Source: an uncultured Eubacteriales bacterium (GTDB lineage: Bacteria > Bacillota > Clostridia > Oscillospirales > Oscillospiraceae). Taken from it: 64,000 nucleotides of DNA. The position numbers were made by a program, and so were the translations under genes. The stretch is from assembly GCA_900315595.1 (NCBI GenBank), contig OMZQ01000001.1, positions 47,775 through 111,774 on the forward strand. Direction: 5' to 3'. Of the stretch, positions 1 through 10,318 are shown in pieces (position 1 is the stretch's first letter; the number at the start of each line of letters is the position of its first letter). The notes under the pieces were generated by a model. The model saw only the letters and a program-made list of their open reading frames with translations. It did not search any database and was not told where the DNA came from.

Positions 1-1143
1 AAAGCGATTTCTCTTTTCTGCGTGCTTATAATCTGTATGGCTCTGCTCTACGGCTGTACGCAGACCGGGGCAGTTGCGCCGCAGGAACCTGAAAAGAATC
101 CGGAGGCCTGGCTGCTCCAGCAGGCGCGCGACCTGATCGAGACCATGACAACGCAGAACGCCGGCTACATGATGCAGATGTCTGATGAGGAACGGGAATT
201 ATTCGAATCCATGAAGGAGGGCCTGTTCGATCATCCGACGGCGGAGCTTTATCTCTATCCGAACTACAGTCCCTTGTTGGATACGATTCAGGAAGAGGAT
301 TTGGCAGAGTTCACCTCGAACGGTTACGAGACGGTCATTGAAAAGGAACCCATGTACCTGACGAACCTTCTTCCTGCCATGAGTAACAATTATGTTTCAG
401 TGAGCGCTTCCTTCTCGACCCATATCAGCGGCTTTTTGGACGTGCCGACCTTCCTGCGCGGGAACGCTGCCCTTCTGCTCTGGCACGGAACCAACAGTAC
501 TGCCGTGATCGTTTTTGCAGATCGCGGCGTCGGTTTACAATACAATGGCTGTCTGCTGATGAAATGGAGTGAGTATGCCGATATCGAAGCGCTCGACAAG
601 CTGCCCAGGGAGGGCATGCAAAGCTACGACGCCGATGCACTGGAGGGCATGCTTAAGCTGGAGGCTTCCGTGCCGCACGCCGTTTCCGTCTCTTCTGCCA
701 AGTCCGCCGAGGAATTCTATCTGAGCAGCGTGAATGATCTGCTGGCATACGTGACGGAACGTCAGAACGTGATCACAAAAGCATATTTTCCGGGAAATGA
801 AGACCTTCAGGCCGCTGCCAGGATCACGGGGGAACCGGAGCGGATCACGCTCTACGAGGGCGTTGACGACCGGGGCGTTTCTGATATGATCGTGAATCAA
901 TTCAGAATCGAAGCGATCAGGACGTTTAACGTTCCTTATACCCTTTATACCGAGACCTGTCCCCTTGCTGCGAAAAACGCCGTCGCCTTTTTGGAGTTTC
1001 CGGATGGCAAACGCGCGATCGCGCAGATCTACCAGGGCGAGATCTGTTCGACCCTGATTCTCCGTCCCCTGCCTGAGGAAGCCGCCGAGATGCTGGAGGA
1101 GCGGCTTTCCGGTATGGCGACCAACACCATAGAGCTTCATTGA
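1..1143 (+). CDS. Putative lipoprotein, 5' end outside the window
   Basis: The reading frame is open from the first base, so the true start lies upstream; the GTG at 22 is only the first possible start inside the window. The visible N-terminus is hydrophobic and ends in a lipobox-like LLYGC, where the Cys would be lipidated after signal peptidase II cleavage. The remaining ~360 residues look soluble and extracytoplasmic, with no cysteine-rich, enzymatic or transport motif I recognise. The gene ends 26 bp before pepT, which has its own strong ribosome-binding site, so the two are probably co-transcribed. Function unknown; a lipid-anchored surface protein is the most that can be said. Confidence 0.7.
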   Translation, partial: KAISLFCVLIICMALLYGCTQTGAVAPQEPEKNPEAWLLQQARDLIETMTTQNAGYMMQMSDEERELFESMKEGLFDHPTAELYLYPNYSPLLDTIQEEDLAEFTSNGYETVIEKEPMYLTNLLPAMSNNYVSVSASFSTHISGFLDVPTFLRGNAALLLWHGTNSTAVIVFADRGVGLQYNGCLLMKWSEYADIEALDKLPREGMQSYDADALEGMLKLEASVPHAVSVSSAKSAEEFYLSSVNDLLAYVTERQNVITKAYFPGNEDLQAAARITGEPERITLYEGVDDRGVSDMIVNQFRIEAIRTFNVPYTLYTETCPLAAKNAVAFLEFPDGKRAIAQIYQGEICSTLILRPLPEEAAEMLEERLSGMATNTIELH

Positions 1144-1169
1144 ACCAATCATTTCATAGGAGGAACATC

Positions 1170-2369
1170 ATGAAAGTAACCGAACGTTTTCTGAACTACG
1201 TCGCATTCGACACGCAGTCCGACGAGGCCAGCGAAACCTGCCCCTCCACGCCGAACCAGCTTCTTCTGGGCGAGCATATCGTCGCCGACCTCAAAGCAAT
1301 CGGCGTGGCGGACGCCCACATGGACAAGGACGGCTATGTCTACGGCTCCGTACCCGGCACCGCGGAAGGGCCTGTGATCGGTCTGATCGCCCACATGGAC
1401 ACGGCGCCGGACTGCTCCGGCAAGAATATCAAGCCCCGGATCGTAGAATATAAGGGCGGCGATATCGTATTGAACGAGGCCGAACACATTGTGATGAAGG
1501 CCGCAGATTTTGAGCGCCTGGAGCGGAGCGTCGGCAAGCATCTGATCGTCACCGACGGTACGACCCTGCTTGGCGCGGACGACAAGGCCGGCGTGGCAGA
1601 GATCCTGACTGCCGTCGAGGAATTGATTCGGGACAAAGCGCCCCACGTGCCCATCCGCATCGGCATTACCCCCGACGAGGAGATCGGACGCGGCGCAGAT
1701 CGCTTTGACGTTAAGGGCTTCGGCGCAGAATTCGCCTACACTGCGGACGGCGGCACGCTGGGCGAGATCGAATATGAAAACTTCAATGCGGCCTCCGCGA
1801 CCGTCGTTTGCAAGGGCGTCTCCATCCATCCGGGCAGCGCCAAGAACAAGCTCGTCAACGCGATGCAGGTGGCGATGGATTTCCACGCCATGCTGCCAGC
1901 CAACGAGCGCCCCGAGCATACCGAGGGCTACGAGGGCTTCTCCATGCTGCACCAGATGGAGGGCGGCGTAGAGGAGGCCAAGCTGGGCTATATCATCCGT
2001 GACCACGACCGCTTCAAGTTCGAGCAGAAGAAGTCCCGGTTTGAGATGATCGCAAACTATCTCAACGAGGCCTACGGCGAAGGGACCGTGACCGTGACGC
2101 TCAAGGACAGCTACTACAACATGAAGGAGAAGATCCTGCCCGTGATGCACGTGGTTGAGCGGGCAAAGAACGCGATGCGCGAGGCCGACATGGACCCGAT
2201 CGCCGTTCCCATCCGCGGCGGCACGGACGGAGCACGGCTGAGCTTTGAGGGTCTTCCCTGCCCGAATCTCTGCACCGGCGGCGAGAACTTCCACGGGCGC
2301 TTTGAATACATCCCCGTGGAGGATATGGAAGCCTGCGTGCAGATGATCAAGAACATCCTGAAGCCGTGA
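1170..2369 (+). CDS. pepT: Peptidase T (tripeptide aminopeptidase)
   Basis: Cytoplasmic zinc metallopeptidase of family M20 that removes the N-terminal residue from tripeptides. The 399-aa product has the usual PepT length. Two-zinc ligands and catalytic residues are visible: HMDT (His75, Asp77), GADDKAG (Asp137), PDEE (Glu170-Glu171), TADGG (Asp193) and a C-terminal NFHGRFE His. The ATG at 1170 was chosen over an in-frame upstream start at 1140 because AGGAGG lies directly before it and the protein then begins at the family's normal N-terminus. The stop overlaps the GTG start of the next gene by 4 bp, indicating translational coupling. Confidence 0.95.
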   Translation: MKVTERFLNYVAFDTQSDEASETCPSTPNQLLLGEHIVADLKAIGVADAHMDKDGYVYGSVPGTAEGPVIGLIAHMDTAPDCSGKNIKPRIVEYKGGDIVLNEAEHIVMKAADFERLERSVGKHLIVTDGTTLLGADDKAGVAEILTAVEELIRDKAPHVPIRIGITPDEEIGRGADRFDVKGFGAEFAYTADGGTLGEIEYENFNAASATVVCKGVSIHPGSAKNKLVNAMQVAMDFHAMLPANERPEHTEGYEGFSMLHQMEGGVEEAKLGYIIRDHDRFKFEQKKSRFEMIANYLNEAYGEGTVTVTLKDSYYNMKEKILPVMHVVERAKNAMREADMDPIAVPIRGGTDGARLSFEGLPCPNLCTGGENFHGRFEYIPVEDMEACVQMIKNILKP

Positions 2370-3412
2370 AGCACCTTGCGCCGGATTGCTTCCGCGCCTT
2401 CGCATGCGCGATGGGCAACTGCCCGGATTCCTGCTGCAGTGCGGGCTGGGAGATCGTGATCGACCCCGAGACGCGGAAGCGATATGAAGCGTTGACCGGC
2501 CCGGACGGAGAAACCGTCCGGGCTGCGGTCGTACCCGGAGCGGAAGCCCTGCTCCGGCAGACGGACGGCGTCTGCGTCCTGCTGCAGCCGGACGGGCTTT
2601 GCTTTTGCCAGAAGCACTTTGGTCACGACGCGCTCTGCCGCGTCTGCCGCGAATATCCACGCTTTCACCGGGAATTCGGCAACCTGACCGAACACGGAAT
2701 CAGCCTGAGCTGTCCGACGGCCTTCGCCCTTGCCACGGCGAAGGCTCCGACTCTGGAGAGCTGGGAGGATGATGCGCCTGTCGTGCTGAATGAACTGGAC
2801 CCGGAGCGGTATCTTGCGCTCCGCGAAGGGCGAGACCTTGCCCTGCGCCTTCTGCTGGATGAAAACCGTTCCCTTGCAGATCGGATTCGGCTGGTTCTTT
2901 CTCTGTCCGAGCGTATTCAGGACGGGATGGACGGCTGGATCAGAACCGGAAAACTGGCTTGCCGCAGGCTCTCCTCCCCCATCGGACAGGCGGCAGCCCT
3001 GCGAAACGACCGCATTCGCCCGACGCTTCGGACGCAGCGGGCAAGACTGCGCCAGCTTGCGCGGTATTATCGCAGCCTGGAGCTTTTAAACCCGGATTGG
3101 CCGGACGCGCTGAACCGATTTCTGGACCGGACGGAAGAGCTCCCCGCCGACTGGCTGGAGCCGGACGAGCCGGAGCTTTACGCGCGGTATCTTTGGTTCT
3201 CCCTCTTCAAGTATTGGCTCGATGCGGCGGATGACGGCCTGCTGCTTGCTCGCGTGCGGCGAAGCCTGTCCATGACACTCCTCGGGCTTGCGATGGATCG
3301 CGTCCTTCCCGTCGATCGGAGCTGGCTTCAGCGCATCAGCCGCGAGATCGAGCATTGCGAGGAAAATCTGGAAGCCCTTCTTGTGCTGGAGGGGAAACGA
3401 TCGGCGCAGTAG
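2366..3412 (+). CDS. FliB-like Cys-rich protein (annotated in relatives as flagellin lysine-N-methylase)
   Basis: A 348-aa soluble protein starting at a GTG that overlaps the pepT stop (GTGA). The N-terminus is dense in cysteines (Cys8, Cys14, Cys19, Cys23, Cys24), and a second group lies near residues 72-93 ([26 protein letters not shown]). This pattern is typical of the FliB family, in which the cysteines are thought to bind an iron-sulfur cluster. FliB methylates flagellin lysines in Salmonella, but many Clostridia carry homologues without that role being shown. No flagellar gene is in this window, so the substrate is open. The assignment to the family is good; the function is inferred only by homology. 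Confidence 0.65.
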   Translation: MKHLAPDCFRAFACAMGNCPDSCCSAGWEIVIDPETRKRYEALTGPDGETVRAAVVPGAEALLRQTDGVCVLLQPDGLCFCQKHFGHDALCRVCREYPRFHREFGNLTEHGISLSCPTAFALATAKAPTLESWEDDAPVVLNELDPERYLALREGRDLALRLLLDENRSLADRIRLVLSLSERIQDGMDGWIRTGKLACRRLSSPIGQAAALRNDRIRPTLRTQRARLRQLARYYRSLELLNPDWPDALNRFLDRTEELPADWLEPDEPELYARYLWFSLFKYWLDAADDGLLLARVRRSLSMTLLGLAMDRVLPVDRSWLQRISREIEHCEENLEALLVLEGKRSAQ

Positions 3413-3460
3413 CCCACGGATCATCCGCCCGAAAAAACGCAAATATCACCCACTTCCCTC

Positions 3461-3489
3461 TTGCAGTTCCAAATTCAGTATGCTATAAT
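3461..3489 (+). promoter_or_regulatory. Putative sigma-A promoter of asnS
   Basis: TTGCAG (3461-3466) and TATAAT (3484-3489) are separated by exactly 17 bp. Transcription would start near 3496, giving a leader of about 87 nt before asnS. I looked in the leader for T-box features (a GGTGG-type antiterminator sequence and a terminator) and saw none. Confidence 0.75.
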
Positions 3490-3582
3490 ACAAAAATCAA
3501 TGGCATAACGCCCCGCAGCGATGCGATTTTGCGCCGTCTGCGGCACGGTTTGCCACATTTTATTCAGAAAGCAGGGATTTTT

Positions 3583-4977
<1,395 letters not shown>

Positions 4978-4992
4978 TCACACAATCAACCC

Positions 4993-5018
4993 GGGGCCGG
5001 CAAACGCCGGCCCCATTT
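4993..5018 (+). terminator. Rho-independent terminator after asnS
   Basis: A perfect 9-bp GC stem, GGGGCCGGC (4993-5001) with GCCGGCCCC (5006-5014), closes an AAAC loop and is followed by ATTTT. It sits 15 bp after the asnS stop and just before the response-regulator gene, separating the two units. Confidence 0.85.
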
Positions 5019-5033
5019 TGCAGAGGTGAGCTT

Positions 5034-5681
5034 ATGACACGACTCTTGCTAGTGGAGGACGACGCGCAGATCGTCCAAAGCTTGCGTGATTTCCTGCGCG
5101 AGGAAGGCTATGAGGTCCGCGCCGTTGGGGACAAGCGCTCTGCGCTGGCAATGTTGGAACAGGAACGTTTCGACCTGGCGCTGCTCGACGTCTCCCTGCC
5201 CGATGGCAGCGGCCTGGACGTCTGCCGTGCAATCAAGGATACCCCGGTTGTTTTCCTCACAGCCTCGGACGATGAAAACAGTGTAGTCGCCGGCCTGGAT
5301 CTCGGAGCCGACGACTACATCATCAAGCCCTTCCGTCCCCGGGAATTGGCATCCCGGCTGAGAAGTGTTCTCCGGCGGTCCGGCGGCAGCGAATACCTGA
5401 GCGCAGGCAGCATCCGCCTGGATCCCCAGAGCGGGACAGTAACCAAGGACGGCAGGGAGATCCCCCTCTCCGCCCTGCAGTACCGGCTGCTGCTGATTCT
5501 GCTGGAAAACAAGGGCAAATTAATGACCCGGGAGCGGCTGCTGGCCGATATCTGGGATATCTCCGGGGACTTTGTGAACGACAATACTCTGACCGTCTAT
5601 GTCAAGCGACTGCGGGAAAAGCTGGAGGACGAGAGCCTGATTAAGACCGTTCGCGGCATCGGCTATCGGATTGACGGATGA
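5034..5681 (+). CDS. OmpR/PhoB-family response regulator
   Basis: A 215-aa two-domain regulator. The receiver domain (about 1-115) has the acidic pair Asp9-Asp10, phospho-acceptor Asp52 in LLDVSLPDGSG, and Lys98 in DDYIIKPF. The C-terminal winged helix (about 125-215) is the DNA-binding domain, with the typical VYVKRLREKLE and TVRGIGYR segments. The stop overlaps the kinase start by 4 bp, so regulator and sensor are translated together. The ABC transporter genes directly downstream are the probable target. Confidence 0.95.
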   Translation: MTRLLLVEDDAQIVQSLRDFLREEGYEVRAVGDKRSALAMLEQERFDLALLDVSLPDGSGLDVCRAIKDTPVVFLTASDDENSVVAGLDLGADDYIIKPFRPRELASRLRSVLRRSGGSEYLSAGSIRLDPQSGTVTKDGREIPLSALQYRLLLILLENKGKLMTRERLLADIWDISGDFVNDNTLTVYVKRLREKLEDESLIKTVRGIGYRIDG

Positions 5682-6691
5682 GGACGGTCCTTCGAAATCG
5701 GGAGCTGCGTCGGGAGCTTGGTTGGTTTGGGCTCCTGACGCTGGTGTTTGCCGCGGCATCAAGCCTCCTGATCGGTTTGCGCGCGGGTTTTCTGAGCCTT
5801 GTCGGCGGCCTGAGTGCGACTGGTCTATACCTTTGCTTTATTCTGCTCCGGTACCGCAAAATGCAGGAGCTTGCCGACTCCATTGACCGGGTCCTACACG
5901 GGCAGGATGCCGTTTTGATCAGCCAGAGCCGGGAGGGCGAGTTGTCCATCCTGCACAATGAAATTCAGAAGCTTACAATTCGCCTGGGAGAGCAGGCGGA
6001 CCGGCTCCGGGACGACAAGCTGTCGCTCAGCAAGGCGATTGCAGACGTCTCCCACCAGCTCCGCACGCCCTTGACCGGGATGAACCTGACCGTGAATCGG
6101 CTCAGCAAGCCGAATCTTTCCGATGCCGAGCGGCGCGAGCTGCTACAGACGCATGCCGCCTCTCTGCGGCGTCTGGATTGGCTGGTGGAGGCTCTGCTCA
6201 AGCTCTCTAAGCTGGACGCCGGAACCGTCCGGTATCGAATACAAACCGTGCGTGCCGCTTCCCTGCTCGACCAGGCACTGGAGCCCTACCGGATTGCCCT
6301 GGAGCTGCGGGAGATCGAGGTGCTTACCGTCTGCGCGGATGAGACACTGATCTGTGATCCGGCCTGGACCGTCGAGGCCATGGGCAACCTGATCAAAAAT
6401 TGCATGGAGCACACCCCGGCCGGCGGCAATATCGTGGTGACCGTCAGTCAGACACCGATCTTTACCGAGTTCACGGTGGAAGATACCGGATCCGGCTTCG
6501 ATCCGGCAGACCTTCCGCACCTGTTCGAGCGGTTCTACAAGGGAAAAAATGCAGCGCCGGAGAGCGTCGGCATCGGGCTTGCCCTCTCGCGGGAGATCCT
6601 TGCCGCTCAGAACGCTACGATCACCGCAGACAATCGACCGGACGCCTCCGGCGCCCGCTTCCGGGTCCGATTTTATCCCGGCGTCGTTTAA
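5678..6691 (+). CDS. Sensor histidine kinase, short intramembrane-sensing type
   Basis: A 337-aa kinase. Two transmembrane helices (about 14-34 and 38-58) are separated by only a few residues, so there is no real extracellular sensor domain. This is the architecture of intramembrane-sensing kinases such as BceS. The H-box SHQLRTPLTGM carries the phosphorylated His126. The ATPase domain has the N-box NLIKNCMEHTP and the G-boxes VEDTGSGFD and GIGLALS. Such kinases usually detect envelope stress through a partner ABC transporter, and one follows here. That partnership is inferred from gene order. Confidence 0.92.
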   Translation: MRTVLRNRELRRELGWFGLLTLVFAAASSLLIGLRAGFLSLVGGLSATGLYLCFILLRYRKMQELADSIDRVLHGQDAVLISQSREGELSILHNEIQKLTIRLGEQADRLRDDKLSLSKAIADVSHQLRTPLTGMNLTVNRLSKPNLSDAERRELLQTHAASLRRLDWLVEALLKLSKLDAGTVRYRIQTVRAASLLDQALEPYRIALELREIEVLTVCADETLICDPAWTVEAMGNLIKNCMEHTPAGGNIVVTVSQTPIFTEFTVEDTGSGFDPADLPHLFERFYKGKNAAPESVGIGLALSREILAAQNATITADNRPDASGARFRVRFYPGVV

Positions 6692-6699
6692 GAAAATGC

Positions 6700-6736
6700 A
6701 TCGCAGTCAACCCGTACCATTCGGATTGACTGCGAT
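6700..6736. promoter_or_regulatory. 11-bp inverted repeat, possible operator or weak terminator
   Basis: ATCGCAGTCAA (6700-6710) and TTGACTGCGAT (6726-6736) form a perfect 11-bp inverted repeat around a 15-bp centre, with three further pairs (CCG/CGG) inside. There is no T-tract, so an efficient Rho-independent terminator is unlikely. It lies between the two-component genes and the ABC transporter genes, about 75 bp before the ATPase start. It may be a binding site for the response regulator or an attenuating hairpin. Confidence 0.5.
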
Positions 6737-6811
6737 TCGTATAAAACGGTCACTGACCTGTCATTTTGAGATGATAAACTGGGAGTAGAAAACCGAAAGG
6801 AGTATATCTCT

Positions 6812-7504
6812 ATGGAAATTATACGGATGGATCATCTGACCAAGGTCTACGGAACCGGCGAGAATGCGGTCCGGGCAGTGGACGACGTCTCCTTCTCCGT
6901 GGAGAAGGGAGAGTTTCTGGCGATCATCGGGCCGTCGGGATCCGGGAAATCGACGTTGCTCCATATTCTGGGTGGCGTAGACCGGCCCACGAGCGGCAAG
7001 GTCTTTCTCGGTGGTCAGGACGTTTACGCCCAGTCGGAGGACGCCTTGACCATCTTTCGCCGGCGGCAGGTCGGTCTGATCTACCAGTTTTACAACCTGA
7101 TCCCCGTCCTGACTGTGGAGGAGAACATCACACTCCCGGTCCTCCTGGACGGGAGGGAAATCAACCGGGAGCGGCTGGAAGATCTGTTGCAGACGCTTGG
7201 TTTGACGGACCGGCGCGGCTATCTGCCAAACCAGCTCTCCGGCGGACAGCAGCAGCGCGTCTCCATCGGCCGGGCGTTGATGACAGCTCCGGCTGTGGTT
7301 CTGGCAGATGAACCGACCGGAAACCTGGACTCCAAAAACTCCCAGGAGATCGTTAGCCTGCTCAAACAGTCCAACCGAAAGTACGGCCAGACCTTGATCG
7401 TGATCACGCACGACGAGAACATTGCCCTGCAGGCCGACCGCGTGATTGCGATCGAGGATGGCAAGATCGTGCGCGACGACCTGCAGCGAGGTGACCGGCG
7501 ATGA
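6812..7504 (+). CDS. ABC transporter ATP-binding protein (MacB/LolD/BceA type)
   Basis: A 230-aa cytoplasmic ATPase that powers the permease encoded next to it. Walker A is GPSGSGKST (40-48), the signature is LSGGQQQR and Walker B is VVLADEPTGNLD, followed by the switch VITHDEN. The ADEPTGNLD wording and the overall length fit the family that works with FtsX-type permeases. The ATG at 6812 follows GAAAGGAG. Its end overlaps the permease start by 4 bp. With the upstream regulator-kinase pair, this fits a peptide-antibiotic detoxification or envelope-stress module. Confidence 0.93.
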   Translation: MEIIRMDHLTKVYGTGENAVRAVDDVSFSVEKGEFLAIIGPSGSGKSTLLHILGGVDRPTSGKVFLGGQDVYAQSEDALTIFRRRQVGLIYQFYNLIPVLTVEENITLPVLLDGREINRERLEDLLQTLGLTDRRGYLPNQLSGGQQQRVSIGRALMTAPAVVLADEPTGNLDSKNSQEIVSLLKQSNRKYGQTLIVITHDENIALQADRVIAIEDGKIVRDDLQRGDRR

Positions 7505-10272
7505 ACGTGCTGCGACAATATACCCGTGCCTCCCTTGGCAAAAACCGCACCCGGACCCTTGTGACGATCATCGGCATCGTCCTTTCGATGGCCCTGGTGA
7601 CTGCGGTTTTGGAGGGTGCCTGGTCGGGACAGCAGTTTCTGATTCGTAGCGAAGCAGCCAACAGCGGCGCGTATCACGGCATCTTCAGCGATCTGGATGC
7701 GGCGCAGAAGCAAACGCTTTCAAGCACCCGGGAATTTGCGTCCAGTACGGAGCTGGACCTGGTGGGTTGGGCCGGGATCGAAACCAGCGTCGAATACATG
7801 CCCTACCTGGTGATCTACTCGGCGAATGACAATTTGACCGACCTGGCGTCTGTCCATCTGATCAGCGGGCGGATACCCGAAAACGATTCAGAGCTTCTCC
7901 TGCCCGGTAATCTGATTGACTTCGGCACGCGCAGCTATGCGCTCGGCGATACGCTTGAATTGGAGGTTGGCCGCCGAGTCTCGGATGGCGTGGACCTCGG
8001 CCTGGAGGTGCCCCTGCTTCGAGGCGGCAGTACATTGGATGGGACCGAGGCGCAGGAGCCCTCCGAGGCAACCGAACCCGCAGAGGATGAAATCACAGAA
8101 GAGCTGATTGAAATGCGTATGCACAGCTATACTGTGGTTGGATTCTACGAGCGCCTGGATTACAACATTGATCCCTATTCAAGCCCCGGTTTTCTGGCTT
8201 TGACCAAGGGCGCGCCTGTATCCGATCAAAACCTGGTCCTATTCACCCTGCGAAACCCCATGCACTATTATACCTACATGCCCCAAAACCCGGTCAGCAA
8301 CAACTATGTCGACCACCGGGACCTTCTGGAATTCAGCGGGAGCCTTCGCAACAGCAACTTTATGGAGATGCTCTACGGCTTCGCGGGTGTCCTGATTGCG
8401 CTGATCGCAGTCGGATCTGTTACGTTAATCTACAACTCCTTCTCGATCTCTGTCAGTGAGCGGACGAGGCAGTTTGGCATTCTGAAATCCGTTGGCGCGA
8501 CCGGAAAGCAGCTCCGCGGAACCGTCCTCTATGAGGCCGCCCTGCTATGTGGCGTCAGCATACCGGCCGGTCTGCTTTTGGGCTGCGCCGGCATCGGTGT
8601 GGTGCTCTGGTTCTTCCGCGACAGCTTCCGCAGCCTGATCCGGAACGGAGCGCAGCTCAAGCTGGTCCTGAACCCGGTCATTCTGGCGATTGCAGCGGCA
8701 GTCGGCCTTCTGACGACCCTGATCGCCGCCTGGATCCCTGCCCGAAGGGCCCTGAGAATTCAGCCGATCAATGCGATTCGCCAGAGCAGTGACGTCAAGC
8801 TGGGCAAGAAGGACGTCCGCTCGGGCAAGCTCAGCAAGCTCCTGTTCGGCTTTCCCGGTCAGCTTGCGGCTAAAAACTTTCACCGGGACCGGAAACGCTA
8901 CCGGGCAGCGGTTGTATCGCTCTTTCTCTCGGTGACGCTGTTTATCGGCGCATCCTCGTTCTGCGCCTATCTGACGGATGCGACGACCGGGATCGCGACG
9001 GCCTCGGGACGTCTGGGGAACGACATTTCCTATACGCTCGACGACTACGAGGGTTCCGTGGATGAAAACAAGCTTCTGGCAGATCTTTCCGCCCTGGATT
9101 CCGTGCAGCAAGTCAGCTATTTCCGGGAAACGAGCTTTGGGGTGAAGGCTCCGAATCGAAGCTTGACGACTGACTTTTTGCAGTCGGAGCACTACGATCG
9201 TTTCCCCGGGAATCCTCAGAGTGAAGAAACCACAATCGGCGGCATCCTCTTTTTGGACGACGAGGCTTTCCGCCGCCTGTGTAAGGCGAACGGACTGGAC
9301 CCGGAGGACTACTTTGACCTGTCCGCGCCGCGGGCTGTCTATCAGAATCAAATTTACGCCATGATCCGGGAGGGCGATCAGTATTACTATGACGTGATCG
9401 ACGCCTTTGACGACGCGCCAGAAAAACTGTCGGCGATCCACAACCGCGAGATTCCCGGATATCAGCTGTATGAGGAAGAGGAGGACGAGAACGGCGTCAA
9501 TCACTACTATTATTACACGAAGGAATACATTGAGCAGAATGGAGAATACGGTCTTGACCGGAAGAATGCGATTGAGCTGACAGGCGAGGAGGCATTGGAA
9601 AGGACCCCGATCATGCTGGGAGAAGAGCTCCGGACGAATGCGTGGAAGCAGTCACAGGAACTGGAGATCTGCTTCCCGATCAGTCAGGCCGTTTCCGTCT
9701 TTGGCTCCGAGGTATCGATCCCGCGATTCTTCAGCTATAGCATTCAGGCAGAGGACCATGCCGCTGCAATGGAGGAGATTTCTGACCTTCTCCAAGCCCG
9801 CGGCCTGTCCACTGACCGACTCGCGGACGAGGCAGAGCATGGCAGAACCGCGCGGACCATCGTGACCGCCGTCAACGTCTTCGCCTACAGCTTTATTCTT
9901 CTGATCTCCCTGGTGGCGATGGCAAACGTGTTCAATACCATATCCACCTCCGTCCTGCTGAGACGACGCGAGTTCGCAATGCTCATGAGCGTCGGCATGG
10001 GCCGTCGGAGCTTCCGGAGGATGATGAACTATGAATGTCTGCTCTATGGCCTCAAGGCCCTGCTCTGGGGACTCCCGGCGTCGGTTTTACTGACCTGGGC
10101 GATTTTCCGGATCATGGACATCGGCTACCGCAGAAGCTTCTTCCTCCCCTGGTACAGCGTGGCAATCGCCGTGGTCAGCGTATTCCTGGTGGTCTTTGCA
10201 ACGATGCTTTATGCGACGAACAAGCTGAAAAAAGGCAACCCCATCGACGCACTGAAGAATGAAAACCTTTAA
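7501..10272 (+). CDS. FtsX-like ABC transporter permease, large duplicated form
   Basis: A 923-aa membrane protein. One helix near residues 18-40 is followed by an extracellular domain of about 250 residues, then an FtsX core of three helices (about 292-415) with the hallmark SERTRQFGILKSVGA. A second half repeats the plan: helix near 465-485, an external domain of about 300 residues, and three helices (about 790-905) with LLRRREFAMLMSVGMG. This size and duplication exceed the BceB type (about 650 aa). The external domains contain an acidic stretch (about residues 181-205) and a tyrosine-rich patch (NHYYYYTKEY). Such permeases act mechanically or as peptide exporters; the substrate is unknown. 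Confidence 0.88.
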   Translation: MNVLRQYTRASLGKNRTRTLVTIIGIVLSMALVTAVLEGAWSGQQFLIRSEAANSGAYHGIFSDLDAAQKQTLSSTREFASSTELDLVGWAGIETSVEYMPYLVIYSANDNLTDLASVHLISGRIPENDSELLLPGNLIDFGTRSYALGDTLELEVGRRVSDGVDLGLEVPLLRGGSTLDGTEAQEPSEATEPAEDEITEELIEMRMHSYTVVGFYERLDYNIDPYSSPGFLALTKGAPVSDQNLVLFTLRNPMHYYTYMPQNPVSNNYVDHRDLLEFSGSLRNSNFMEMLYGFAGVLIALIAVGSVTLIYNSFSISVSERTRQFGILKSVGATGKQLRGTVLYEAALLCGVSIPAGLLLGCAGIGVVLWFFRDSFRSLIRNGAQLKLVLNPVILAIAAAVGLLTTLIAAWIPARRALRIQPINAIRQSSDVKLGKKDVRSGKLSKLLFGFPGQLAAKNFHRDRKRYRAAVVSLFLSVTLFIGASSFCAYLTDATTGIATASGRLGNDISYTLDDYEGSVDENKLLADLSALDSVQQVSYFRETSFGVKAPNRSLTTDFLQSEHYDRFPGNPQSEETTIGGILFLDDEAFRRLCKANGLDPEDYFDLSAPRAVYQNQIYAMIREGDQYYYDVIDAFDDAPEKLSAIHNREIPGYQLYEEEEDENGVNHYYYYTKEYIEQNGEYGLDRKNAIELTGEEALERTPIMLGEELRTNAWKQSQELEICFPISQAVSVFGSEVSIPRFFSYSIQAEDHAAAMEEISDLLQARGLSTDRLADEAEHGRTARTIVTAVNVFAYSFILLISLVAMANVFNTISTSVLLRRREFAMLMSVGMGRRSFRRMMNYECLLYGLKALLWGLPASVLLTWAIFRIMDIGYRRSFFLPWYSVAIAVVSVFLVVFATMLYATNKLKKGNPIDALKNENL

Positions 10273-10278
10273 AATGGC

Positions 10279-10314
10279 AACGACCGGCTCAAACGAATTG
10301 AGCCGGTCGTTTTG
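10279..10314 (+). terminator. Terminator between convergent permease and TraX-like genes
   Basis: A perfect 14-bp stem, AACGACCGGCTCAA (10279-10292) with TTGAGCCGGTCGTT (10298-10311), closes an ACGAA loop and runs into TTTT on the + strand. It lies between two converging genes and may also help end transcription of the minus-strand unit. Confidence 0.85.
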
Positions 10315-10318
10315 AACG

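Noticed and set aside
3355..3582. Upstream extension of the asnS frame, inside the end of the FliB-like gene
   Set aside because: It would precede the asnS promoter and adds residues not found in AsnS proteins.
3490..3582. Possible T-box riboswitch in the asnS leader
   Set aside because: The leader is short, and I found neither a T-box sequence nor a terminator/antiterminator pair.
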